DNA of 64,000 bases from Dictyophora rubrovolvata (lineage: Eukaryota > Basidiomycota > Agaricomycetes > Phallales > Phallaceae), in NCBI GenBank assembly GCA_029959195.1, contig CP114118.1:2232001-2296000 (forward strand), written 5' to 3'. Each line of letters starts with the position of its first letter. The first letter of the stretch is position 1. The translations under genes and the position numbers were made by a program. Positions 1 to 10,223 of the stretch are shown piece after piece. Below the pieces are notes generated by a model. It worked only from the letters and a program-made list of their open reading frames with translations. It did not search any database and was not told the DNA's origin.

Positions 1-306
1 TCCGTCCTTCTTCAAGTCAATTGTCCATATGGCTTCCTTGTTTTCAGAGTTGGTGACACGAATTTCAAAGATGCCATTTGTCTAGAGTTCAAAATTCAGC
101 TAATACATCCCCAAGGAAGCTGCGTTAAAACCTTCTTGATCATCTGTTTTTTCTCAGCTTCGCTTGCCCCATCGAATGATTTAGCTAGAGAAACAAGAAC
201 TTCAGAGGACTAGTAGCCCATGACAATGAGCTATCAGCACAAGAAATAATGATCATGAAAATGCGGTTACACCAACCTGAAATCCGGGAATATTGATATC
301 GGACAT
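1..306 (-). CDS. SCP2 sterol-binding domain protein, 3' part off the window
   Basis: Small sterol-carrier-protein-2 type protein; family members bind lipids or acyl-CoA, usually in peroxisomes. The start is ATG at 306-304 and the protein opens MSDINIPGFQ. An intron follows, then SSEVLVSLAKSFDG, then a second intron, then KKTNGIFEIRVTNSENKEAI and WTIDLKKDG, the typical beta-strand run of the SCP2 fold, before the window ends. Both introns are GT-AG and keep frame. The C-terminus, including any peroxisomal signal, is outside the window. It is transcribed away from POP4 (157 bases between start codons). Family assignment is from motif recognition only. Confidence 0.8.
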
Positions 307-417
307 GCTGGCAGACTGCGAAATACACCTCGTCGTGTGGACTTGTTATAAGCAGCCAGTGACTGCTTAAACTCATTAAACTATCATGTGATTAAACTCC
401 ACCCCAAGGTAAGCGTT

Positions 418-430
418 ACGCGTCACGCGT
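418..430. promoter_or_regulatory. Two adjacent ACGCGT (MCB-like) boxes
   Basis: ACGCGT occurs at 418-423 and again at 425-430, separated by one base, between the divergent SCP2 and POP4 starts and 33-45 bases before the POP4 ATG. ACGCGT is the MluI cell-cycle box bound by MBF (Mbp1/Swi6) in fungi. Function here is inferred from motif and position only. Confidence 0.35.
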
Positions 431-462
431 CACTTAGGTCACATACGACGACGATCATTCCA

Positions 463-1470
463 ATGAGCACTGTTTCAGTAAATCCGTATCAAGAACTTCC
501 AGAAATTTCCAAGTTGAAGGTTTATTCTTCTTTTACATATCAATACCCTTGTGTTTGACTTGTACTCAGAGAGAACATCTCAGATTCACTACATCTGCAC
601 CTTTCGCACCGACATATGTTCATTCAGTGATCTCGGATGGACGTTCAGATACAAACGCAATTTATGCCAACAGAATTCGAAACCGACAAGTTGCACTTGA
701 TAATCCAGCGAAAAAGAGCCGGGCGAAGGAGTTGGTTGATCAACGTGAGGCGCGTCAAGCTCTTGACAAAGCCCGACGTAAAACACGAGTGATAAGTCGC
801 AAAAGAGCTGCTGCTACAGGAATATGGGGTCTGAAACCCGAAGAGAGATCGTAAGTGTAATAATTGCTTGCTTTTCTTTTCTTTTACAGGTGCTTGGGTT
901 TTGGGTAGTTATGAATTGTTTTTGCCATTGCATGCCTTATGGAGGGGATATATTTCCGAATTGTTAGTATTGCCGCCACGTCCTGCCCAACCTCCCAAAG
1001 GATCCCATCGTATGCCCAATACACAAAACATGCAAGCAAAGCTTGTCAAAGCAGATTTTCACGGAAGTATTCTCTCAGGTCTGTTTGCTTTTGTGATTAT
1101 CATGCATTTTTATTATAATTTATTATTGATACAGTACGAAGTGCAAAGAATGCTTCGCTAGCGGGTGTCGGCGGAATTGTCATAGAAGAAACCGAGAACA
1201 CATTCAAAGTTATAACACCAACAAACCAACTCAAAGGCAAGAATTCGACCCAATTCTCTGCAATATTCAACTGATTTCCACATAGTTATACCGAAAGTGA
1301 ATTCAACATTTGTGTTCAAAATTCCATTGTATGCTCCCCCCAAGTCATCGAACCCCGAGGACAATCCAGACGCCGAGCCTGTCCTCGAATTTGAGTTGTA
1401 TGGCAGTCAATTTGCATTCCGGTCAAGTGACCGTGCGACAAAGAAATTCAAGCATAAAGTGATCCAATAA
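463..1470 (+). CDS. POP4: RNase P/MRP protein subunit POP4 (Rpp29/p29)
   Basis: Subunit of the nuclear ribonucleoprotein RNase P (tRNA 5' maturation) and RNase MRP. The ATG at 463 opens MSTVSVNPYQELPEISKLK. After the first intron comes a lysine/arginine-rich middle (RKTRVISRKRAAATGIWGLK), then the conserved core YELFLPLHALWRGYISELL, the strand LVKADFHGSILSV and GGIVIEETENTFKVITPTN, an Sm-like barrel typical of p29. It ends FRSSDRATKKFKHKVIQ, stop at 1468-1470. Four introns are needed. The second ends at the AG of 'gggtag', because the earlier AG gives stops. The last, 1237-1285, has a GC donor. It converges with the HIT gene downstream. Confidence 0.88.
1237..1285 (+). other. GC-AG intron in POP4
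   Basis: The 49-base intron begins GCAAGA and ends CATAG. Joining 1236 to 1286 reads TNQLK-VIPKVNSTFVF without a stop, as the family needs, and no nearby GT donor restores that frame. GC-AG introns are spliced by the major spliceosome and usually show a strong GCAAG donor, as here. Confidence 0.7.
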
Positions 1471-1884
1471 AATTATCTGGGTCCACTTTTTATGTTTCGT
1501 TATTTTGTGGGCCATTTTATATGACACTACTGTGTAGTGCTTGTCTGCCGAGACAAGACACAACGGGCCACAATTGGCCTTATTGGTGGCGTGGAGTACA
1601 TATCTCCAAAGACATGCGAGAAAGATCAACTTCTCGTGGTGATGTCGCGCAGACAGCTAGCTCGGATGCCTCTTTTTTTCGAGGTTATCCCCCCCGATCA
1701 TGTATAACGCAAGATTTGTATTCTGATTCAGCTGTACAGAGTGTAATAAATACACAGCAGTATTCAATCACACCGTATCTTACCCTTGTTATCGCCAAAG
1801 ACGAACGTCGGCATCCAGATAGCGTCTGGCTTTATCATGATGGCTGATTAAAACAATTAAATAAGTATCCTCTAGAGCTGGGTA
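1471..1884. other. Intergenic, convergent POP4 / HIT copy A
   Basis: 3' flanks of two convergent genes. The open frame on the plus strand (1521-1847) has no recognisable domain and a random composition. No gene or RNA structure was recognised. Confidence 0.5.
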
Positions 1885-2673
1885 TCAACAAGCCGATAAC
1901 GAAATCATTCCGCCTTTCTCCAGTATCTCAATGGCTTGAGACACAGTCACAAAATATGACTGCCCTTTCGAATTTCCATTTACGCCCAATGCAATGGGAT
2001 ACTTATGTTTACGCACAGGCTTATATGGAAGTCCGTGAACATGCAAGTGCAAATGGGAAACGGAAGTGAACGGGGGTATATGAAACCCCAGTCTATACGT
2101 TTGCGAGGTTGAGTATCGTGTCTATGGACTGTGCGCAACTGAACGTACATTCGGTCTTCAGGAGGAATATGACTGGGGAGCATATCTAGAGCTCGATGGC
2201 CGGCTTCTTCCATTTCACGTACTAAGTGTAACAATGTGAGTATTGAAGTCGGTAAATAATTAACGAAGGCTCAACCAACATAGAGGGACGTGTAAAGCCC
2301 TAAGATCCTTAACGCTATTGAAAGCTGAGATAATTTCAGTAATAGGATGGCGTGGGAAGAGGACAAAAAGGCGAACACCCATGTTTGATCGGCACTACTT
2401 GCAAGTGTTCTCGAGCGGCAGGATCTCTGTCGAGAAAAACAACAACATTTCCTTCCTACAAATCTTTTCAGCCAATTAAGCATCAAGTTTTCACTGTCTT
2501 ACCTTTAGTACTATGTTAAACCCTCTCTCTTTTGTGACATCGCAGAATTCACAATTGGGTCCAAAACCCGATTCCAAATCTTCTAATCTTGGAATTGTAC
2601 TCGATCTGAAAAACAGACTCGGCAATTTGACAGTGAATAGAGCCACCAAGCTCCTGAAGAAGAAGAAGCGCAT
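1885..2673 (-). CDS. HINT3-like HIT domain protein, tandem copy A
   Basis: Histidine-triad nucleotide hydrolase or transferase fold; HINT3 relatives act on AMP-linked substrates. Spliced exons read NCEFCDVTKERGFNIVLK, EGNVVVFLDRDPAAREHLQV, HGVKDLRALHVPL, LREMEEAGHRALDML and LGFHIPPFTSVSHLHLHVHG, ending ILEKGGMISLSAC. The triad HLHLHVH and the Cys pair CEFC are intact. Four introns sit at the same places as in copy B. The N-terminus is uncertain: the ATG at 2673 gives a hydrophobic/arginine leader (MRFFFFRSLVALF) unlike copy B, so the real start may be further in or on an extra exon. Either an organelle leader or a wrong start would explain this. Confidence 0.7.
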
Positions 2674-2997
2674 TCTAGAGAATCTGGTATCCGGCAAGCC
2701 CTAGCCTCTTCACTCCCAGCCTTACGAAGACTTGGGAGACGGTCAATGCCTGTTGTCAAACTTGTCAGTTGGATGGTCTGTACGCAAAACCGAGCACGCA
2801 CCGCAACGAGGCAAACTGGCGGTGCATGTCAGGATCATAGTGAAAAAGCGCCCAAACAACCGCCTTTAAGCCCATTGGTCGGTCGTGTCAAAAAAAAAAA
2901 TAAGAAACAAATTGCATTGCTTTCAGATAAATTAAAACAAGAAATTAGCTACACTGCTAATTGCTTAAAGTAAATCGCAAACACTGGGAGATTGCCA
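2674..2997. other. Spacer between the two HIT genes
   Basis: 324 bases between the putative start of copy A and the stop of copy B, both on the minus strand. It must hold the copy A promoter and the copy B 3' end. An A-run lies at 2890-2900. No gene recognised. Confidence 0.4.
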
Positions 2998-3739
2998 TCA
3001 ACAAGGAGAGAGCGTTATTGTTCTACCTTTCTGAATAATTTCGATTGCCTGAGAGGAAGTGACAAAGAAAGAGTACCCTTTCGAGTTTCCGGTGCTTCCC
3101 TTTGAGACTGGATATAACATCTTTGAAACAAAACCATTATATGGAAGCACCATGGTATGCAAGTGAAGGTGCTTTATCATAGTAAGGGGGGGAATATGAA
3201 ATCCCAAGCTGTTTGAAATCATAAACAACATTTGGACGTTCAAAATCATGTTCCAAAAAGAAAACCAAAACAAAGACACTTACACTCTCTTTTCCCGAGG
3301 ATATGCATCTGATAACTTGTCTAGGGCTCGATGACCGGCGGCCTCCATCTCTTGTACTGGGAATTTTAGTTTATCAGCTGGCAAACCAACGAGGAAAGTC
3401 AACTAACTGAGCGGGATATGTTCAGCCGATAACACCTTCACCCCATCTAAGTTTCATGAACAACAAACTTCTCATCTCAAAAGCAGCGAACTTGGAGTCA
3501 ACCTTACCTATGTGCGTCAAAGGAACCACTAGAAGATGCTCTTGAGCGGCCGGTGATCGATCTCGGAAAACCACCACATTTCCCTCCTAGAGCAAAGATA
3601 AGCCAAACTAGAAACTAGCAAATTCAAAACGGTTTACCTGCAACACGATCTTAAACCCTCGTTCCTCACTGACATTACAGAACACACAATTTGGTTTTGT
3701 ACTAGTAGGCTCCACGGACGACTCTGAATGAGAAGCCAT
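2998..3739 (-). CDS. HINT3-like HIT domain protein, tandem copy B
   Basis: Second HIT protein in tandem. The ATG at 3739-3737 opens MASHSESSVEPTSTKPNCVF, with the Cys pair CVFC. Exons continue EGNVVVFRDRSPAAQEHLLV, VPLTHI, DGVKVLSAEHIPL, IQEMEAAGHRALDKL and LGFHIPPLTMIKHLHLHTMV, then VSKGSTGNSKGYSFFVTSSQ and a stop at 2998. The histidine triad HLHLH is present. The third intron must begin GTTAGT, because a downstream choice runs into a stop. HINT3 orthologues share the LGFHIPP-x-HLHLH block, which supports the family call. Biological substrate unknown. Same strand and intron positions as copy A, so an ordinary DNA-level duplication is likely. Confidence 0.82.
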
Positions 3740-4500
3740 AATGAAGCAATGCGGCCGCGGTAGCAGTCTAACAAGAGTCTTTAGGCTCTGCTCACTGTGC
3801 CCGGTCGCCGGTTACTGAATGATGTCGGTTGCCGCGCAGTACGCTGTGTACTATGTAGCTGATAATAATATTCGAAGCTTCACCAACCAATTTTATTCAA
3901 ATCCCAATAATATACTAAGCCAAAGGTCGACCTTGAGAACAACAGGTTTATTATGTAGCATAAAATGTTGATATGACTCGTATCTTGGTTTCCAGCTCAA
4001 TTGCTTACGATTTACTGCTGATGTTTTATCATAATTGTTCACGGCCTAGTCCCTATATCAGAAGGGTCAACAAAAACATCCAACTAAAACACGCTGCAGT
4101 GGGTTGAAGCAGGTTTTATAGGTATTTAGTTTTCGCCGGTGCTTGTTCCCTACTGGTGGTGAATCCATATTTAGAAAGACGACGGGGAGTAAACGATGAT
4201 GTTTTTTGCTACATGGAACCGAAGGTGCTTTCGCAGATGAGAGTGAACAAGGTGGACTACGCGGAATAACAAAAAGTATTTCACCGGAGGAAGGCGTATT
4301 CGGTAACGACGCACTATTGAACATAATACCTGGAGCGATAATGAATTAACATTATTCTGCATTTCATTGCCAAATACAATAATTTAAATAAACAAAAGGC
4401 AAATTCAACGGAAATGGAAAGCCCTTGCTGCAAGAGAATTAAAGCATACGCAAATTGAGGTCTTGATAGTAAACTTACAATAAGGTTTAACCCAGGGGCT
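3740..4500. other. Intergenic between HIT copy B and the hydratase gene
   Basis: 761 bases between the copy B start and the stop of the enoyl-CoA hydratase gene. It holds the copy B promoter and the hydratase 3' flank. Short minus-strand frames around 4067-4362 have no family motif. Nothing else recognised. Confidence 0.4.
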
Positions 4501-5665
4501 TCATAATCGCGGTTTTGCGTATTTTGTATTGACATTCCGTTGGGAGCATATATCAGTAACATTGGAATACAGTCCATTCTGCATATGTTTGTAAGGTTCT
4601 ATGATTATTAGTAGATAAACAATAGAAATTACCCTCAACCACCCCCATACGCCAGTGGTTGCGTTTACACTCCACTTCTCTGCAATCTCCGAAGCCGATC
4701 GTAACAAGACTTCTGTATCTCCGTCAACAACCTTATCCACTAGACCTGCATCTAACAATTCAGAGGGTGTGAAACGATGCCCTTCTAAAACTATCTTTCT
4801 CAAGACACGCTGATCTGTAATTTTCCCGCCCAACAAAGCGGAAAAGGAAGGTGGAAAGGGCGCTCCAAAGTGAACCTATTCATTCATTCAAAGTTTTTAA
4901 AATTATCTGTGAAAACTTGCGAATGAACACACCTCGTTCATACAACCCCATATTCTGCGGTGTTTATCGGATCTAATAACACGGTAATCGCAAGCCATGG
5001 CCAACAGAAACCCTGCGGCAAAATAATGTCCGTTGATAACCGATACGGTCGGTACTTGGATCCTGTCGTTACAAACCCACTCAACACAAAATTACTCTGC
5101 TACATACTTGGGTATGACAAAAGCCTAGATATCAGGACATTGTATGTATCTGACACAGAGATTAGGGAGAAAACAGCTGGGGATAATTGGAAATAACCTC
5201 ACTGGAAATAATCTCTGGTTTTTGGAGGATTTGTTCATATTGGAGGCCTAGAAAAATTGTTTCAACAACCGCGTCATATTTAAAAATCAAATCCTCATTT
5301 ACCATTGCTGAAAAACTTTTCTTGATTTCGCCTTCCTACAATCATCAAAGCACCTTTGGCATATTCTGACTTTTCGTGAGCTGGACTCTTCAACCACTCG
5401 CGCTCAACGTAGTCAAGTGCAGGTAAGATGGCGCTTTCCATAAAATGTTCCGTCAGACGGTTGTCCTCGCCTTCAGCGTATTAATCTTTCGAAGAATCGA
5501 TAGTAAATAATAAGGCGTATACTGACCGTTGTGTAATTCTATGATCCATCCGAATGACGAGGCTTCACAAGACACAAAATTAGATGTTGTTCAAAGTACA
5601 AACGACTATGACGCACGATGGGTAATTGTGAGAAGTGGCTTTTCTCTAGGCAATTGAACTAGCAT
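4501..5665 (-). CDS. Enoyl-CoA hydratase/isomerase family protein, probably peroxisomal
   Basis: Crotonase-fold enzyme of fatty-acid beta-oxidation. The ATG at 5665 gives MLVQLPREKPLLTITH, then after introns PSSFGWIIELHNGEDNRLTE, LPALDYVEREW, GALMIVGRRNQEKFFSNG, NTYNVLISRLLSYP, VPTVSVINGHYFAAGFLLAM (the oxyanion/NGH region), ACDYRV, NEVHFGAPFP and EGHRFTPSELLDAGLVDKVV. This order matches fungal delta3,delta2-enoyl-CoA isomerase-like proteins. The frame then runs through WGWLR to end KPRL, a PTS1-like tripeptide PRL. A 34-base intron-like stretch, from the GTAATT donor at 4632 to the CATAG end near 4599, lies just before the tail. I read it as coding, because removing it breaks the frame leading to PRL. 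It shares a promoter with FOX2. Confidence 0.75.
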
Positions 5666-5871
5666 CGACAAAAGCAGTGAGTGCGCGAAGGGCAAACCGG
5701 CCTCAAGTAAGCAGCCACCAGATTCCACTTTGGGCCAATCACGCTCCTTTGTTACTTTGCATGTGATTTCGAAATCATATGCGAGGTCGGCCATATCATT
5801 CGGCGTACACCGTACATCACGTATACATACACTTACCAGTTCACCACGTATCATCGTCCAAGAAATCTTTT
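5666..5871. promoter_or_regulatory. Shared 206-base promoter of the hydratase/isomerase and FOX2 genes
   Basis: The two start codons (5665 minus, 5872 plus) face away from each other. A CCAAT box lies at 5735-5739. A fatty-acid (FarA/FarB type, CCTCGG) site was looked for. Only an imperfect GCGAGGTCGG stretch near 5781-5790 resembles it. Co-regulation by fatty acids is an inference from gene function. Confidence 0.5.
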
Positions 5872-8800
5872 ATGTCGCTATCATTTAAAGGCCACACGGT
5901 GGTAGTAACTGGAGCGGGTGGAGGTCTCGGGAAAATGTACGTAAATCTGATGTCGAAAACACAGTCTTTGTACGAATTTTTGTTTATCTTTTTGGTAGTT
6001 ATGCAGAGCTCTTCGCTTCGAGAGGAGCTAACGTTGTGGTAAATGATTTAAACAAAGAGGCCGCCATGAGAGTTGTTACCACAATAACAAACGGTATCGC
6101 TGTCCGATTGCCAGTTATTAGGGTGAAAGGCACTAAAGGCCGTTCATTGTAGCCGGAGGAAAAGCTGTCGCTAATACATCATCTGTAACTGATGGTGCGG
6201 CAGTAATTAAATCCGCAATAGATGCGTTTGGCAACATCACCATTCTCATCAACAATGCTGGGATTTTACGGTAGACTTTCGATGCTTAATCTTTCTTGAT
6301 GTTGAATGACCACGCTATTTTTCAGTGACAAGAGGTAATTCATATGGGATTTGATATTATTACCGTATGTTACTGAGAACAATAGCTTTAAGAACATGTC
6401 GGATCAAGAATGGGACTTAATTCAAGCAGTACATCTCAAAGGCGCGTTTGCCTGCACGAAAGCTGCTTGGCCATACTTCCGTAATCAAAAGTTCGGACGT
6501 ATAATCAACACTGCTAGCGCTGCTGGCTTATATGGTACGTTGTTTCCCTCGTAACTAGTATCAGATTATTCAGTCAGTGTCTTAAATCTCAGGAAACATG
6601 GGTCAGGCTAATTATTCAGCTGCCAAAATGGGTCTCGTTGGGTTTACAAAGACTTTGGCTCGGGAAGGTGAAAAGTACAATATTCGGGCTGTAGCGATTG
6701 CTCCCGTGAGTTGTCGAACATCATTCGTCATATCTTTTCATCTGGATCTCAATCTCTCAGGTCGCCGCTTCGGCCATGACGGAGACGGTCATGCCACCTC
6801 AGTTACTTGCAGGATTCAAGGTATGCTGCACATTTCATCGTCTATTCACGTAACAACTTTGTTCGTTGTAACACCACATAGCCTCAATTTGTTGCGCCCT
6901 TCGTAGTTGCAGTAACCCATCCAGATGGTCCTAATGCTTCAGGACGGGTTTTCGAAGGTTTGTGAGGCTCCCGTTGCACATTAAACATAGACCTAATTAG
7001 AACCATAGTTGGAGCTGGTTTTGTAGCTGAAATTCGCTGGGAAAGAAGCAAGGGTGTTGTCATGAAACCAGATCATTCTTTCACTCCTTCAGCAGTAAGT
7101 AAAAGATCCAAAACGAGGCGAGATTAGACTGCTAAACCGACTCGTCGTTATAGGTGAAAGAACGATGGAACGAAATCATCAACTTTGACAATGTCGAATA
7201 GTGAGGATTCTTTTCACGGCTTGTCTCTACAAAACAATTTATGGGTTTTAAACTTGCCTAGTCCAGAAAATATGGAAGGCCAAAGTATAACTGTCAGTGC
7301 ATGTTCGAGGTATTGACTGTCCGTTACTAAAACTATGCTTTTAGACAGTATATGAGCAAGCAAAGAATGCGCTTCCTAATAAGCAAGCGTCACCGGAAGT
7401 GCGTTTCGACGAGAAAACAGTCATTATAACTGGTTCGGGTGCCGGCCTTGGACGTTCATATGCTTTAATGTTTGCTCGGTTAGGAGCAAATGTTGTTGTG
7501 AACGATGTCAGTGAAAAAGGTGCCAACTCGGTGGTGGACGAGATTAAGAAAGGTATCCTTAATTTTCTCTATATGATTGGACTGGTGATATTGAACTTAT
7601 GCACAGCTGGAGGGAAAGCCATTGCCGCGGTTGGTTCTGTTGAGAACGGAAATGCCATCGTTAAGCAGGCTCTGGATACTTTCGGTGGTGTACATGTCCT
7701 TATCGCCAATGCTGGTGTCCTCAGAGATAAATCCTTCACCGCTATGGCGGAAAAGGAATGGGATGATGTTGTAGCTGTACATCTCAGGTACTAATTTATG
7801 CCCTTTTTTTCAAACCTTGGTTAACCCATGTTCCAGAGGAACCTACAAATGTGCCAAGGCAGTTTGGCCTATCTTCCAGAAACAGAAGTATGGGCGTATT
7901 GTAACGACTACTTCAAGCGTTGGAATGTGTAAGTCCCCTCGAGTTTTGACAGTCCTGGTTGCTTGTGCCTTATTTTACCGTCATAGTTGGAAACTTCGGT
8001 CAAGCTAACGTATGAGTTCCGCCATATCCGTAGCTCTTTTCTGACTTCTTTGACTAGTATTCTGCTGCAAAGGCTGCTATAATTGGATTAACTCGTACTC
8101 TTGCTGTCGAGGGGTCGAGGTATAACATCTTAGCAAATGTGATTGCACCTATCGCTGGGACTGCTATGACTTCGACAATTTGGTGAGGTCCCTATCATCG
8201 CATCATCTCAGCACACTAAATATTCAAAAGGTCAGAAGAGATGGTTAAAATGTTCAAGGCAAGACTGATCTTCAGACTTGGGGAAAATTCCTTATATACT
8301 CTGCTATTAGCCCGAATTTGTAGCTCCCATCGTTGGGTTTTTAGCTAGCGAAAGTATGTTATTCCCAACTTCACGAGAGACTTTTTTATTGATTACATTA
8401 GGCAACGAGGAATGTAGCGGGAAAGTCTTTCAGGTTTTAGGTGGTTGGGCTTCTCAAGCTCGGTGGCAACGGACTGGTGGACACAGCTTCCCAGTCCACA
8501 AAGTATTACAGCCAGAAGATATTATTGCAAAATGGGAAAAAATCACAAACTTTGGTACGGTTTATCTAAACTAGAAATTTAACTCAGTCCAGTTACATCC
8601 CACAACTAGACGACGGTCGAGCAACACATCCAGAGACGGCACAGGAAGCTTTGGGACAAGTGCGCAATTTGTCCTTGAATCTTGTTATCTCACGCTAAAC
8701 GCCCACATAGCTTATTGAGAATTTTTCCAATGAGGAAGATAATGAGAAGTCATCGGATCCTTACAGCGATCCAGAAGATTCAGAATTGGTCGCCAAAACG

Positions 8801-10120
8801 AAGAAGGAATGTACTGCCGGACCGGATGAATTTACATGGACCGACCGTGATGTCATTCTCTATAATTTAGGGGTTGGAGCTACTGAGAAAGACTTACAAT
8901 GGACCTATGAGGGACACGATGATTTTAGTCCTATTCTGACTTTCGGTGTAATACCGCAATTCGTTACAACAGGATGCATCTCCATGGACTGGCTCCCGAA
9001 TTTCAACTTTGTAACTCAATTTTTCCCTCAGCGCTACAGCTTTTCATTATACTGACAACATTAAAAGGGAAGATTATTACACGGTGAACAGTATCTTGCA
9101 ATTAAAAATCCCATCCCAACCAGTGCGACTGTGGTCACTACATCCAGGTATAACTTCAACCTAATGCAGTCCTTGGCACAGCCAATTAATTATAGTGCAG
9201 AATTTTAGAAGTCTTGGACAAGGGCAAAGCTGCATCTGTCAGATGCATCTCGGAAACGAAGGACAAAAACACCGGAAAGGTGCTGTTTGAAAACCAGCAG
9301 ACGGTATTCGTCCGAGGATCAGGAGGTTTTGGAGGCAAGCGGGTTGGAAAAGGTGACGCACGAGTTTTCCGTATGTACTAACCCTGCTTATTGAATATTT
9401 CTCAGATCGTGGAGCGGCAACTGCAGCCAATGAGATTCCCAAGCGTCACCCTGATGCTGTTATAGAAGAGAAGACCTTACCTTCGCAGGCAGCTCTTTAT
9501 AGGTTAGCCTTTTTATATCAAATATTTTTTCGGAACCCGGTGACGTTGATTATTCCTTCAAGGTTGAGCGGTGACCGGAATCCTTTACACGTGTGTGCGG
9601 GTGCTTCAGTGGTATTTTTATTTAGTTCATTTTTTTTTCAGATTTCTCCGGAATTCGCAGCCATTGGTGGATTCGAAACGCCTATTCTTCATGGTATTTT
9701 TTATCGTGTTTTCTACTGTATGTCAACAGCCACATTAAAATTGCTTTGTCAAGGGCTTTGTAGTCTGGGCTATGCAGGGAAGCACATCTTGAAAAGTTTC
9801 GGGTCCTATAAAGATATCAAGACTCGGTAATTGACACATTATTATTGAATTGGGTATTTGAAACGATATTAACCTCCATTTTAAAGCTTTGCTGGTGTTG
9901 TTTATCCTGGAGAGACACTAATTACTGAAATGTGGAAAGAGGGGAACAAAGTTATTTTCGGTACGTATTTTCGCCAAGCTATTTGAAAATGTAATGAAGG
10001 ACGATTTATCGTACCCGTACTATTTCAGTCACGAAGGTGAAAGAACGGAACGCCACCGTTTTGACGGCTGCAGCAGCCACGCTGCAAGATGATGGAAGTG
10101 CGCTTCAATCGAAACTATAG
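5872..10120 (+). CDS. FOX2: Peroxisomal multifunctional beta-oxidation protein FOX2 (2-enoyl-CoA hydratase 2 / 3-hydroxyacyl-CoA dehydrogenase)
   Basis: Catalyses hydration of trans-2-enoyl-CoA and oxidation of (3R)-hydroxyacyl-CoA in peroxisomes. Domain 1 is a short-chain dehydrogenase: [17 protein letters not shown], catalytic YSAAK at about 6613-6627. Domain 2 is a second [31 protein letters not shown]. The third part is a hotdog hydratase 2: [30 protein letters not shown] region, [12 protein letters not shown], then LSGDRNPLH (catalytic Asp and His), [11 protein letters not shown] and [11 protein letters not shown]. The protein ends LQSKL, a canonical PTS1. Roughly 890 residues, the usual fungal size. 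Many GT-AG introns interrupt it, some of them very close together. Fungal forms have two dehydrogenase domains and no SCP2 domain, as here. Convergent with VCX1, 103 bases apart. Confidence 0.93.
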
Positions 10121-10223
10121 GTATATGACGGGTATTTTGTATAGAGTAGTGTATATCATACGACATAGAGAGTTCAGTCCAGAAATTATGCTACAAATAT
10201 TTACGTTTGCAGTTAGGCGAAGA

